Shown here in pieces: positions 17,508 through 26,706 of a DNA stretch of 64,000 nt. The translations under genes were made by a program, and so were the position numbers. The notes below the pieces were generated by a model. That model ran no database searches. It was not told where the DNA came from and saw nothing but the letters and a program-made list of their open reading frames with translations. Numbering within the stretch: position 1 is the stretch's first letter; each line of letters starts with the position of its first letter. This DNA comes from an uncultured Eubacteriales bacterium (GTDB lineage: Bacteria; Bacillota; Clostridia; Oscillospirales; CAG-272), in contig CAKRZR010000013.1 of assembly GCA_934433485.1 (NCBI GenBank), positions 14,768 through 78,767 on the forward strand. The letters are read 5' to 3'.

Positions 17508-18335
17508 ATGAAAAAAGCATTGAACGCGTGGACGGTAAACGGCGCGCTCGACATGGAGCAGACCTTTCATGCGGTCGCGGAAGCCGGATTTGACGCGATT
17601 GAGCTGAACGTAGACGCACCGGGCGCCGCGCATGGACTGTCTCTCGACACGACCAAGGCGGACTTTGCCGCGATCCGGGGGCTGTCCGAGAAGTATCATC
17701 TGCCGGTAGCCAGCATTTCGAGCTCTCTGTGGGGCGCGAGAATGGGCATCGCGGCAAACCACCGTGACGCAGAGGCTCTTCTCTGGAAGCAGGTCGAGGC
17801 GGCGAAGGAGCTGGGTGCGAACGGCATTCTGACCGTTCCCGGCGGCATGGGCGGCGGCGTGACCATCGCGGACGTACGGCGGGATTCCGTGGCGTTTCTG
17901 AAGGCAATGCGCGCAGACATCGAGAAGGAAGGCATTTTTGTCGGTCTGGAAAACGTCTGGAACGGCTTCTTCCTCTCTCCGTACGACATGGTGTCCGTCA
18001 TCGACGAGGTCGGCTCCGCGAAGATCGGCGCGTATCTGGACGCCGGCAACATGCTCGCGTTCTCCGTGCCGGAATACTGGATCGAAATTCTCGGTTCCCG
18101 CATCGGTAAGGTGCATGTGAAGGACTACAAGCGCGCGGGCGGTCTGAACTCCGGCGGCACATGGGAGGACATCACGCACGGCAGCGCGGACTGGCAAGCG
18201 ATCATCCCGGCCCTGCGCAAGGCGGGCTACGACGGCTATCTGGTCGGCGAGGTGTTCAAATCCGACGAGAGCATGGCATGGGAGGACTACTACAAGAAGG
18301 TCTGCGGCGAAATCGCAACGATCTGCGCATATTGA
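17508..18335 (+). CDS. Sugar phosphate isomerase/epimerase (xylose-isomerase-like TIM barrel)
   Basis: A 275-residue protein of the AP_endonuc_2 / sugar epimerase fold. The sequence shows repeated beta-alpha units with metal-ligand-type acids (GLENVWNG, YLDAGNML, KVHVKDYKR, EVFKSDES), as in hydroxypyruvate-isomerase-like and inositol-type epimerases. The ATG follows AAGGAGG by eight bases. It is first in an operon with the GH109-type protein (54 bp downstream) and a Gfo/Idh dehydrogenase. The set suggests oxidation and epimerisation of a sugar released from a glycan; the sugar is unknown. Confidence 0.82.
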   Translation: MKKALNAWTVNGALDMEQTFHAVAEAGFDAIELNVDAPGAAHGLSLDTTKADFAAIRGLSEKYHLPVASISSSLWGARMGIAANHRDAEALLWKQVEAAKELGANGILTVPGGMGGGVTIADVRRDSVAFLKAMRADIEKEGIFVGLENVWNGFFLSPYDMVSVIDEVGSAKIGAYLDAGNMLAFSVPEYWIEILGSRIGKVHVKDYKRAGGLNSGGTWEDITHGSADWQAIIPALRKAGYDGYLVGEVFKSDESMAWEDYYKKVCGEIATICAY

Positions 18336-18389
18336 TGTGCTGCGCATATGAACATTGAAAACACATGGGTGACAGCGGAGGAACAACAT

Positions 18390-19631
18390 ATGAAAACCAT
18401 ACGCATGGGTGTGATCGGTCTGGGCGGACGCGGATCGTGGTGGCTGGGCGAGCTTCTCAAGATGGGGGACGTTCAGGTAAACGCGGTATGCGACATCCAC
18501 GAGGATCGGATGGAAAAAGGGCGCGAAATGTGCCGGGAGAAGTACGGCTGCCCCGTATACGGCTCGGTACGGTCGCACGACGTGGTAATTCGGGACGATC
18601 TGGACGCGGTGCTGATCACGACGTACTGGAACGACCACGTAAAGATCGCCATTGACGCGATGCGGCACGGGAAATACGCAGCGTTCGAGGTGGGTCCGGC
18701 GCAGTCGATCCAGCAGTGCTGGGATCTGGTACATACGTACGAGGAAACGGGCGTGCCGTGCATGCTCATGGAAAACTGCTGCTACAACCGCGAGGAGATG
18801 ACGGTGCTGAACATGATCAAGAAGGGGCTGTTCGGCGAGGTTCTCCACTGTCAGGGCGGCTATCAGCACGATCTGCGCGCGGTTGCGGGCGGTATGGCAA
18901 CGGATCACGAGCGGACGTGGCATCATCTGCACCGGAACGCGGAGGTCTATCCGACACACGAGCTGGGGCCGATCATGACCTATCTCGACATCAACCACGG
19001 CAACCGGCTTCTGGCGTTAAACTCCATGGCAACCAAATCACGCGGTCTTGCGAAATACGTGAAGGATCACTTCCCGGCAGATCATCCGCTGCAGGGCGTA
19101 CCGTTCCGGCTCGGCGACATTGTAACGACGACGATCCGCTGCGCAAACGGCGAGACGATCGTCTTAACGCACGACACGAGCAATCCGCGGCCATATTCGC
19201 GCGGCGGCAGAGTGCAGGGCACATGCGGCATTTGGATGGAGGATCTCCACGCGCTGTGCATCGAAGGACGCACGGAGGGCGAAAAGTGGGATCCGATGGA
19301 CAATTATTGGGAAGAGTTCGAGCATCCGCTCTGGAAAAAGACGCACGCGGCGGAATTCACGGGCGGTCACGGCGGTATGGACTGGCTCGTCATGCGCGCG
19401 TTCCTTGAGGCGGTGCGCAAGGGCATCCAGACACCGATCGACGTATACGATTCCGCTACGCTGATGGCCATCAGTATCCTGTCCGAGGATTCCATCGCGA
19501 CCGGCAGCGCGTCCGTGGCGATCCCGGATTTCACAAACGGCATGTGGCTCAAGCGCGAACCCGGTCCGCGCTCCATCTTCAACCTCTTCAACCTCGACGA
19601 CACCGTCTACGAAGGCGCTGTGGAGTTTTAA
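18390..19631 (+). CDS. GH109-type NAD-dependent glycosidase (Gfo/Idh/MocA fold)
   Basis: A 413-residue protein with an N-terminal Rossmann fold (VIGLGGRGSWW). Beyond the general Gfo/Idh fold it carries segments I associate with GH109 alpha-N-acetylgalactosaminidases: CMLMENCCYNREEM, a YPTHELGPIMTYLDI loop, and late GGHGGMDW, PIDVYDSATL and PDFTNGMW blocks. GH109 enzymes cleave glycosidic bonds through transient NAD+ oxidation. There is no signal peptide, unlike many GH109 enzymes, so a cytosolic role on imported sugars is inferred. GGAGGAAC lies upstream of the ATG at 18390. A dehydrogenase acting on another sugar is the main alternative. Confidence 0.72.
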   Translation: MKTIRMGVIGLGGRGSWWLGELLKMGDVQVNAVCDIHEDRMEKGREMCREKYGCPVYGSVRSHDVVIRDDLDAVLITTYWNDHVKIAIDAMRHGKYAAFEVGPAQSIQQCWDLVHTYEETGVPCMLMENCCYNREEMTVLNMIKKGLFGEVLHCQGGYQHDLRAVAGGMATDHERTWHHLHRNAEVYPTHELGPIMTYLDINHGNRLLALNSMATKSRGLAKYVKDHFPADHPLQGVPFRLGDIVTTTIRCANGETIVLTHDTSNPRPYSRGGRVQGTCGIWMEDLHALCIEGRTEGEKWDPMDNYWEEFEHPLWKKTHAAEFTGGHGGMDWLVMRAFLEAVRKGIQTPIDVYDSATLMAISILSEDSIATGSASVAIPDFTNGMWLKREPGPRSIFNLFNLDDTVYEGAVEF

Positions 19632-19793
19632 GAACGCGCAAAGCACATCGGTTTTTGTGCCGAAGCGCTCGGATATGTGGTTTCTCGACGCGAAAACAAC
19701 CGCAAATCGGCGATTCCCCGGCACATTCCATCATAAGTCGGACTGCCTGTCGGGTGGTCTTACGATACAACACATCTTTAAGGAGAAAAAAGT

Positions 19794-20852
19794 ATGAAAA
19801 AACTGGCTATTATTGGCTGCGGCGGTATCGGCGGCTATCATCTCTCTCACTTTTTACAGTTCACGGACATCGTGGAGCTGGCGGGCTTCTGCGATCTGAT
19901 CCCGGAGCGCGCGGAAGCGTTCCAGGCAAAGGCAGGCACGGGCAAGGCATACACGGATTACCGCGTGATGCTGGACGAGGTGAAGCCGGACATGGTATTC
20001 GTATGCATTCCGCCGTACTGCCACGGACAGATCGAATTTGACCTCATCGAGCGCGGCATCCACTTCTTCGTGGAAAAACCGCTGGCACTCGAGCTGGATC
20101 TGGCGCGCAAGATCCGTGACGCGGCTGCCGAAAAGGGCCTGATCACGGCAAGCGGCTTCCAGTGCCGTTACTCGAACCTTGTCGAGCCGAACAAGCAGTT
20201 TGTAGCGAACAACCAGATCATCATGATCGAATGCTCCCGTATCGGCGGCGTGCCGGATCAGCCGTGGTGGCGTCACAAGGATCTCTCCGGTGGTCAGGCA
20301 GCAGAGCAGACGATCCACCAGTTCGACATCATCCGCTACATGATCGGCGATCCGGAGGAAGTGTTCTCCTTTGCCAACCGCGGCTACATTTCCGATGAGG
20401 AATGGCCGGGCTACGACACCGACGACCTGTCCACGACCGTTGTAAAGTTCAAGAACGGCATTCTGGCGACGATCTCCACGGGCTGCTACGCGACCTCCGG
20501 CAACAGCTTCGACTCCAAGATCACGTTCAGCACGCGCGACAAGAGAGCGGAGCTGAAGATCCTCGACACGTTCAAGATGTACGGTGAAAAGCCGGCAGAG
20601 CCGGAAGAAGGCAAGGACGGCTTTGTCATCAAGGGCGACGGCGCGCTTTCCGCATCCGGCGACGCGATCGTATACCGTCAGGACGGCGACGCGGGTATTC
20701 TCTGCGACCGCACCTTCATTGAGGCAGTCATTTCCGGCGACGGCTCCAAGATCCGCTCTCCCTACGCGGACGCGTTCAAGTCCGTCAGCTTCACCCTCGC
20801 CTGCAACGAATCCATGGCGACCGGCAAGCCGGTGAAGGTAGAGCTCGAATAA
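19794..20852 (+). CDS. Gfo/Idh/MocA-family sugar dehydrogenase
   Basis: A 352-residue NAD(P)-dependent oxidoreductase. The N-terminal Rossmann motif IIGCGGIGGYH and the EKP motif (FFVEKPLALE) of the Gfo/Idh active site are clear. AAGGAG precedes the ATG by seven bases. A 162-bp gap without terminator separates it from the GH109-type gene, so it may be part of the same operon. The substrate is probably a free or phosphorylated sugar or inositol-like compound, not determinable here. Confidence 0.85.
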   Translation: MKKLAIIGCGGIGGYHLSHFLQFTDIVELAGFCDLIPERAEAFQAKAGTGKAYTDYRVMLDEVKPDMVFVCIPPYCHGQIEFDLIERGIHFFVEKPLALELDLARKIRDAAAEKGLITASGFQCRYSNLVEPNKQFVANNQIIMIECSRIGGVPDQPWWRHKDLSGGQAAEQTIHQFDIIRYMIGDPEEVFSFANRGYISDEEWPGYDTDDLSTTVVKFKNGILATISTGCYATSGNSFDSKITFSTRDKRAELKILDTFKMYGEKPAEPEEGKDGFVIKGDGALSASGDAIVYRQDGDAGILCDRTFIEAVISGDGSKIRSPYADAFKSVSFTLACNESMATGKPVKVELE

Positions 20853-20886
20853 GGCGGCGTCTATCCACCCATACAACCGCATAAAT

Positions 20887-20935
20887 AACCGCACCCGCGT
20901 GGTACCGCAATGGTATACCGCGGGTGCGGTTGTTT
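20887..20935. terminator. Strong bidirectional terminator
   Basis: AACCGCACCCGCG pairs perfectly with CGCGGGTGCGGTT (20919-20931), with a second inner stem, followed by TGTTTTGTTT. It separates the convergent Gfo/Idh and lipoprotein genes. Confidence 0.8.
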
Positions 20936-20938
20936 TGT

Positions 20939-23344
20939 TTACTTCTTCTCCCCCAGATACACCTCCACGCGGCTTTTCAGCACCCGGGCGGTCTCCGCGG
21001 CGTCTCTTGCACCGCCGATGTAGGCGTCCACCTCCTCACGGATGATTCCGGTCAGCGTCGGGTCCGGGGTCGTGACGGCGGCGTTTTCCGTGATGTTTTG
21101 CAGGATCGCGCGATCCGCGTCGGTGTAGGGGACGATTTGGCGATTTACGCTGCGCACGCCGTTTTTCGGATCCTCTCCCGTCCATTTTTCCTCACAGTAC
21201 GCCCGGAACTGTGCGTCGTCCGTCCGGTTGTCGAGATTCTGCACGGTGGCGTAGTAGACGTAGTGATCATAAGCAAGCTCGTTCTCGATGGCGGCGCGCG
21301 TCACCGGGAAATTGTACTCCGAGACAATAGCCGCGTTCTGCACTATGTTGGAGAGGAGATACCGCAGGAAGGCAAGCGCGCCCTCGGGATTTTTCGCGTC
21401 CTTGTATATACCGAAGCTGCACAAGCCGGACACAACCGCCGGCGCGTCGGGGTAGCCGCCGTACTGTCCGTCCGGAAACGCCAATTTATACGCGCCCAGT
21501 CCGTCGACGGTGGCAAGCGTGCAGGGGATATAGCGCACCGTCCCGTCGGAAAACTCCTCCATGAGCTTCTGGTACTGCACGCTGTAGGACGGTTTCGCGC
21601 CGGTATAGCCGGACTCCACATAGCCATGGCCGCCGGACGATGTGTAGACCTTTTGCAGCATTTCGAGGTACGCAAGGAACTGCGCGCTGTCCATGGTGTT
21701 CGTGCCGTTCGCGCGGTTGGTGAAAAGCTGCGGAATCATGGACTCCAAAATAAAGAATTCCGGGTGCAGCTGCGGGAACAGGGTCTGTCCGGCTTGCAGA
21801 GAGGCGGCATCTCCGGTAAGCGTTTCCACGGTAAGCGGCTCCGCTGTCCGCGAAAGGATCGTCTGGTAGCGCATGTACACCGGAACGCGGTAGGTGCTCC
21901 CGCCGTACAGACCGACCCGGCGCGCGCTGCCCGTGAGAGAATCGAGGATCGCCTGTCCGCCATCGAGGGACGCGATGTCCGCGAGGTAGCCGTGATCCAC
22001 GAGCCGTGTGTACAGATCGTCCCCGTCCATGGACAGGAAATCCTGCGCGAAGATCTGCAAATCCGGCAGCTCTCCACGGGCGGCAAGCGCGGAGATCGTG
22101 TCAAAGTCAGCCGAATCCGTGAACGCGATGCCCTCCGCGTCCGTATTTTCGGTCAGATGCACGTAGTATTCCTCGTTCGTCTGGTTGAACACGGCGACGG
22201 CACGGGATAGATAGGTGTTCACGTACGAGCCGTAGGTGCCAATGGTGACGAGCCGTCTCTGCATCCCCTCGTCCCCGACCCGGCGCAGGATTGCGTACTC
22301 CTCCGTGAGATTCAGATTGCAGCGGTTTCTCACGAGAAGATGGTTCCCATCCACGCCGCCCAAGATATCGATGTCGTCCTGGACCAGGTCAGAGGCGGTC
22401 CAGTCGAGGTACTTCTCCTCGCTCTCGTCACAGGTGAACACGCCGTCCCGTGTGATCTGGAACACGCCGCCGTCCGCTGTGAGAAAAGCGTTCTTCCCGA
22501 TAGGCGTGATCGCTTTTGCGGTGTTGCTTTCAAAATCGAGTTTATAGATATGCTGCCAGCCCTGCACGAAAACCTCACCGGAATCGGTGACAGAGATGGT
22601 ATCGACGTTGCTGTGTACCGTTATGGGCGGGGTCAGTTCATTCAGCTCTTTGTCGAACATGTGCAGTTTGTATTCATCAAAATCTATCCTGTCCGCGGCA
22701 ATGAGATAGTAGGGAGACATCGAATTACAAAGATAAATATACAGAGATTCTGTATCTGTAAGCAATGCTTCCCGGAGAATATTCTTTCCCGTTGCATCGT
22801 ATTTTCGGATGATACGGTTTTTTTTACTTCTTTCGGCTTTTTCTCCATCTTCCGTGGCATCCGATTCGCTGAGAATGATTACATAATTTCCATCGGCATC
22901 CAGTAACGCGTCGTTCTTGTACTCTGTGCCCACCAATTCCGGAACTGTGATTGTATCGATTCGGTTTCCCTCGGCATCAAATATCTCGATGTGCTTATCC
23001 CGTTCCGCAGGCTTGCTGCCCCCTGTAAAAGACGATAGATATAATTTGTTGTCAAGGAAGTAGTAATATGGTCCCTCATTCACAAAAAAAACATCTTCTT
23101 CGTTTTCCAGCGTATGTAGTGCCAACATTTGACTATAATATCCGCCGTTACCCGATGGCACAAGCGGCACGACCTGATACCGCGTCCCACTGTAGATGGT
23201 AACAAGATTCTCCTCCGCGTTATCGGAAATGAATGTCACGGCGGAGACGTCAGGCGCGGCGGTACTCTCGTCCTCTTGCGGCAGCTTTTGGCAGGATGGC
23301 AGCAGAAGCAGTGCGGTAAGCATGAGCGCGGCAAATCTTTTCAT
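20939..23344 (-). CDS. Hybrid lipoprotein: propeller-like N-terminal domain plus solute-binding domain
   Basis: An 801-residue surface lipoprotein; MKRFAALMLTALLLLPSC gives a clean signal and lipobox (LPSC). Residues about 40-390 are repetitive beta-strand segments with NG/DG turns (DADGNYVIILSES, TDSGEVFVQGW, TADGGVFQITRDG), as in WD/YVTN-like propellers. Residues about 400-780 resemble family 1 solute-binding proteins (AVAVFNQTNEEYYVHLTEN, then LPDLQIFAQDF). Ordinary solute-binding proteins have 400-550 residues and no propeller. No permease genes are nearby. It could be a sensing receptor rather than a transport component. The gene is monocistronic. Confidence 0.75.
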   Translation of the reverse strand: MKRFAALMLTALLLLPSCQKLPQEDESTAAPDVSAVTFISDNAEENLVTIYSGTRYQVVPLVPSGNGGYYSQMLALHTLENEEDVFFVNEGPYYYFLDNKLYLSSFTGGSKPAERDKHIEIFDAEGNRIDTITVPELVGTEYKNDALLDADGNYVIILSESDATEDGEKAERSKKNRIIRKYDATGKNILREALLTDTESLYIYLCNSMSPYYLIAADRIDFDEYKLHMFDKELNELTPPITVHSNVDTISVTDSGEVFVQGWQHIYKLDFESNTAKAITPIGKNAFLTADGGVFQITRDGVFTCDESEEKYLDWTASDLVQDDIDILGGVDGNHLLVRNRCNLNLTEEYAILRRVGDEGMQRRLVTIGTYGSYVNTYLSRAVAVFNQTNEEYYVHLTENTDAEGIAFTDSADFDTISALAARGELPDLQIFAQDFLSMDGDDLYTRLVDHGYLADIASLDGGQAILDSLTGSARRVGLYGGSTYRVPVYMRYQTILSRTAEPLTVETLTGDAASLQAGQTLFPQLHPEFFILESMIPQLFTNRANGTNTMDSAQFLAYLEMLQKVYTSSGGHGYVESGYTGAKPSYSVQYQKLMEEFSDGTVRYIPCTLATVDGLGAYKLAFPDGQYGGYPDAPAVVSGLCSFGIYKDAKNPEGALAFLRYLLSNIVQNAAIVSEYNFPVTRAAIENELAYDHYVYYATVQNLDNRTDDAQFRAYCEEKWTGEDPKNGVRSVNRQIVPYTDADRAILQNITENAAVTTPDPTLTGIIREEVDAYIGGARDAAETARVLKSRVEVYLGEKK

Positions 23345-23437
23345 CGGGGATCCTCCTTTACAGCGATTCCTTTGTCCTGTTTGCGTTTTTTCGGATATTC
23401 GTCTGTCTGCACAGAGAACGATGGTTATTCCCTATTC

Positions 23438-23466
23438 ATAATAGCACATCGCACAGGCTTAATCAA
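23438..23466 (-). promoter_or_regulatory. Promoter of the hybrid lipoprotein gene
   Basis: Minus strand: TTGATT at 23466-23461, a 17-bp spacer and TATTAT at 23443-23438. Confidence 0.6.
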
Positions 23467-23536
23467 GCTTTTTCTTCATGACAGCAAGAACATTTTGTAA
23501 ACTTTCCCCAATTTTCTGTTCAAATCCCCGCCAAAA

Positions 23537-23578
23537 CAAAAATCACGGACGATCCCTCTCGATCCTCCGTGATTTTTC
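23537..23578 (-). terminator. Terminator of the aminotransferase operon
   Basis: AAAAATCACGGA pairs with TCCGTGATTTTT (12 bp), with a U-rich stretch on the minus strand. Confidence 0.8.
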
Positions 23579-23593
23579 TTTTTTCACTGTATC

Positions 23594-24847
23594 TTATCCG
23601 TTTTCCCGCTCGGCGATCACCGAGAAGGCTTCTCTTGCCACGTCTACGGTTTCCGCGATGTCCGCGTCGGTCAGGCTGGCGTTGATGAAGTGGTTGTGGT
23701 GGTTCGTGAAGAACACGCCGCGCCGCACACATTCCGCGATCCACGCCTGATGGAGCATCAGACTCGGGTCGTCCGCGATCCGCAGATAGAACAGCGACGG
23801 CACGCCGGACACGTGCAGGTCATAGCCATAATCCGCCGCCGCCTTGACAAGCTCCCGTTTCAGCTTCGCGCCCTTTTCGATGAGGATGCGCGGGCAGTCG
23901 AGCCGTTTCATCTTCTCAATGCACGCGATCCCCGCCGCGAACGGTACCGCCGACAGCCAGTAGCTGCCTGTATACGACATGGACGAGATCGTATTTTTGA
24001 GAAAATCCTTGCCGCACAGCGCGGATACGTTGTACCCGTTCGCGATTGCCTTGCAGAAGCAGATGAGATCCGCCTCGAAGCCGAAATAGTGGTCACTGCC
24101 CGCCATATCCAGCCGGAAGCCCGCGCGCACGTCGTCGATGACAAGCACCGTGCCGTTGTCCGTGCAGAGCTTGCGCACCTTCTGCCAGAATCCGTCGACA
24201 GGCAGCGTATTGTCCGCGAAATTCCCGTGCATATACGGCTGTCCGATCACGGCGGCGATCTCGCCCTTATGCTCCGCAAATACACGCTCCACGGCGGCAA
24301 TGTCGTTCCATGGCAGATAGATATTGTTCGCCACATCCTCCTCGATGATCCCGGCGTAGTCGATCTTCTGCGTCCACGGCGCGATCCCGTGATAGTAGCC
24401 CTTGAAGAACACGATCTTCTTCCGATGCGTATACGCCCGGGCCGCCATGACCGCCATCGTCGTCACATCGTTGCCGTTTTTCGCGAAGAACGCCCAATCC
24501 GCGCTTGCGACCGTTTCCACAAGCAGCTCCGCGAAATCGATCATCACCGTAGAGGGGGAGGTGGTGCAGTCGCCCTTCTCCCGCTGCTTCCGCGCCGCCT
24601 CATCCACGTCGGGATCGTTGTAGCCGAGCACGTTCGGACCGTAGGCGCACATGTAGTCGATGAACCGGTGGCCGTCGATGTCCCAGAAATAGCTGCCCTT
24701 GGCGTGGTCGCAGAAGAGCGGGAACGCCTCCACGGGGATAAAGCAGCCCTCCGCCGGTCCGAGATGGCCGTACACGCCGGACGGGATCACCTTTTCCGCG
24801 CGCCGGAACTGTTCTCTGCTGTTTGGATATGTATAAATCTCTCTCAT
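23594..24847 (-). CDS. Class III PLP aminotransferase, glutamate-1-semialdehyde-aminomutase-like
   Basis: A 417-residue fold-type I PLP enzyme. Lys266 in FCKAIANGYN is the Schiff-base lysine; Asp238 in VIDDVRAGFR is the PLP-pyridine aspartate, with Asp replacing the usual following Glu. The N-terminal PSGVYGHLGP and FWDIDGHRFIDY segments are characteristic of the GSAM-like branch. There are no haem genes nearby, so a role other than tetrapyrrole synthesis is likely. I start at 24847; AAGGA lies about 13 bases upstream, a rather weak site, 35 bases after the stop of the GNAT gene. It is third gene of an operon with GNAT and SCP2-like genes. Substrate unknown. Confidence 0.8.
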   Translation of the reverse strand: MREIYTYPNSREQFRRAEKVIPSGVYGHLGPAEGCFIPVEAFPLFCDHAKGSYFWDIDGHRFIDYMCAYGPNVLGYNDPDVDEAARKQREKGDCTTSPSTVMIDFAELLVETVASADWAFFAKNGNDVTTMAVMAARAYTHRKKIVFFKGYYHGIAPWTQKIDYAGIIEEDVANNIYLPWNDIAAVERVFAEHKGEIAAVIGQPYMHGNFADNTLPVDGFWQKVRKLCTDNGTVLVIDDVRAGFRLDMAGSDHYFGFEADLICFCKAIANGYNVSALCGKDFLKNTISSMSYTGSYWLSAVPFAAGIACIEKMKRLDCPRILIEKGAKLKRELVKAAADYGYDLHVSGVPSLFYLRIADDPSLMLHQAWIAECVRRGVFFTNHHNHFINASLTDADIAETVDVAREAFSVIAERENG

Positions 24848-24882
24848 GTTCGCAATATTTTCCTTCCAAATAGAATAGCGTG

Positions 24883-25797
24883 TCACCGGAGCGGTTTTTC
24901 CGCCATCATGTAGTAGACGGAAATCCGAAATCCCGCCTTGCCGTAGAGCCTGTCGAGTCCCGTGTATGTATAGCTGAGAAAGCCGCGCACCGATCCCTGC
25001 TCCGTGATGTACCGTGCCGCGCACCGCACCATATCCGACGCCACACCGCGTCCGCGCGCTCTGTTTGCCACCGCCACACAGCCGATGGTCCCCAGTCCGC
25101 CGGATGTACCGCTTGCCAGGAGACAGCCGATCACCTCGCCGTCCTCCCCCGATACAGCACAGACAATGGAGCCGGAGCGGTATCTTTCTTCATTTTTATA
25201 GTATTCCGTGAAATACGGCGCCGCGTCGTCGGTACAGCGCAGCACGGATTCCCGATCCGCCGGACCTGCCAGCCGATAGGTCACACCGCCGCGCGTATAG
25301 CCAAGCGGATACCCCTCGTTCCCCGGATACGGCAGGGTCGCGCGCATATCAAACGTGTTCGATTCACGGACGTGCGTATAGCCGTGATGGCGAAAGAACG
25401 CCGCGCCCTCGTCTGTCAGACCGTCGTACAGGTTGGGCGCGCACAGCTCTTCCGTGTACGGCATGACGGAGGTCGGAATCCCGGGCGTGATGTAGCCGTC
25501 CCTGCCCACGCCGACCGTGATCCTGTCGTATCCCGCGTCCAGACACGTTTTTTCCGCCTCCGCAAGCAGGCTTGAGCCGATCCCGCAATGCCTGTGTTCT
25601 GGGGATACCGCGAGAAAATAGAGATTCCCGCCGCCCACGATCGCCGCTCCGACAAGCGTATTCTCGCGAAAACAGCTGTGTACGACGTTGTGCGTGGCAA
25701 GAGGAGGAATGGAGCCTCTGCCGGATTCCAGGTATGGGAAGCATTCGTCAAACAAAGCGAGCAGTGCCGCGATCTTTTTTTCGTCCATGGCGCTCAC
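24883..25797 (-). CDS. Tandem GNAT N-acetyltransferase
   Basis: A 304-residue protein with two GNAT modules: acetyl-CoA loop-like motifs appear near residue 70 (HRHCGIGSSLL) and near residue 245 (RARGRGVASDM). Double-GNAT proteins include MshD-type enzymes, where one half is often degenerate. A GTG start at 25797 overlaps the TGA of the upstream gene (GTGA), typical of translational coupling; an ATG at 25788 is the alternative. The middle (about 95-165) is less typical. Partner genes suggest acylation of the product of the aminotransferase or of a small amine, which is inference only. Confidence 0.75.
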   Translation of the reverse strand: MSAMDEKKIAALLALFDECFPYLESGRGSIPPLATHNVVHSCFRENTLVGAAIVGGGNLYFLAVSPEHRHCGIGSSLLAEAEKTCLDAGYDRITVGVGRDGYITPGIPTSVMPYTEELCAPNLYDGLTDEGAAFFRHHGYTHVRESNTFDMRATLPYPGNEGYPLGYTRGGVTYRLAGPADRESVLRCTDDAAPYFTEYYKNEERYRSGSIVCAVSGEDGEVIGCLLASGTSGGLGTIGCVAVANRARGRGVASDMVRCAARYITEQGSVRGFLSYTYTGLDRLYGKAGFRISVYYMMAEKPLR

Positions 25798-26549
25798 CCG
25801 ATATACAATGCCACGCGGTCGAGGATCCGGTTCACGTTGTCGATCTGCGAGATCATGCCGCCGACGCGCACGCCGCCCGTGCCGATCGCCGCGACGCTGT
25901 TGACTCTGCCGTCAAAAAGAGCGCGCGCCGTTTTCATATCGGCAAAGGTCATGTACGAGAAGCACTTTTCCGGTGCGCGCCGGCTGTAGGTCAGGTGGTG
26001 ATCCTTTGCCGTGATGGACGCGCAGGGACCGTCCGCAATCGAGAGACGGATCACGCCGTCCGGAATGTACGAGGCGCTGGCTCTGCCGACCTTGTCGTGG
26101 TTGCCGATCTGGCAGACCGCGCGGCCGATCACGCCGAACAGGAGCGTGGTGCTGATGCGGGCAAATTCGGCATCCTCCATATCCGCAGGCTCCGGGCGGA
26201 GATATTTCGTGAGCAGATCGGTCAGCTTCGTGAACTTGCCGAGCAGAAACGGCGTGTAGATGAGTCCCTTTGTCGGAACCGGCGTAACCGTGCCGTCGAT
26301 CATGCCGTTGAACTTTTCCGAGGTGGAGAACGACAGACGGATGTCGCCGCCCTCGTCCGCTGCGCGCATGACGCACCTGCCGGAATTGAACGTCAGCGTG
26401 GCGACCGGGCCATTTCTGACCGCGATCGTCAGGGTGCGCACCGTACCGCCGAGAATCGCGCGCGCCTCTGCGGACAATTCCGTAAGGGTGGGCAGTGCGC
26501 CGAGAATGCCGTATAGATTGATATAGGATAACGTCAAAGCGTCTTTCAT
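25794..26549 (-). CDS. Unrecognised protein with possible SCP2-like fold
   Basis: A 251-residue soluble protein without signal peptide. The region with VATLTFNSGRCVMR and IRLSFSTSEKFNGMI resembles the SCP2 sterol-carrier-like sheet, where a hydrophobic cavity binds lipids, but similarity is weak. The C-terminal half has GGVRVGGMISQID and no recognisable catalytic motif. The ATG at 26549 has GGAGG ten bases upstream. It is first in an operon with the tandem GNAT and the aminotransferase, behind a consensus promoter and a roughly 150-base leader with a hairpin. Confidence 0.6.
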   Translation of the reverse strand: MKDALTLSYINLYGILGALPTLTELSAEARAILGGTVRTLTIAVRNGPVATLTFNSGRCVMRAADEGGDIRLSFSTSEKFNGMIDGTVTPVPTKGLIYTPFLLGKFTKLTDLLTKYLRPEPADMEDAEFARISTTLLFGVIGRAVCQIGNHDKVGRASASYIPDGVIRLSIADGPCASITAKDHHLTYSRRAPEKCFSYMTFADMKTARALFDGRVNSVAAIGTGGVRVGGMISQIDNVNRILDRVALYIG

Positions 26550-26610
26550 GGAAAGGCTTCCTCCATCGAACATAATATTGCCATATTTCAGGAAGCCTCT
26601 GATTTCAGGT

Positions 26611-26670
26611 TAGTTTTGCGATGAAAGCCACTATATTTTAGCATTTTAGCCTTTTATCGCAAAAATCCGA
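26611..26670 (-). other. Hairpin in the 5' leader of the SCP2-like operon
   Basis: TTTTGCGATGAAAG and CTTTTATCGCAAAA are near-perfect complements flanking about 30 bases. They lie between the promoter (26707-26735) and the start at 26549, so the transcript carries a leader hairpin of unknown role. Confidence 0.4.
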
Positions 26671-26706
26671 TTCATTCAGAGTATCCTTAGGAAAATCACA
26701 AGTATA

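Noticed and set aside
23594..24847. Annotation as hemL (glutamate-1-semialdehyde aminomutase)
   Set aside because: No tetrapyrrole genes nearby, Asp replaces Glu after the PLP aspartate, and the operon partners are unrelated to haem.
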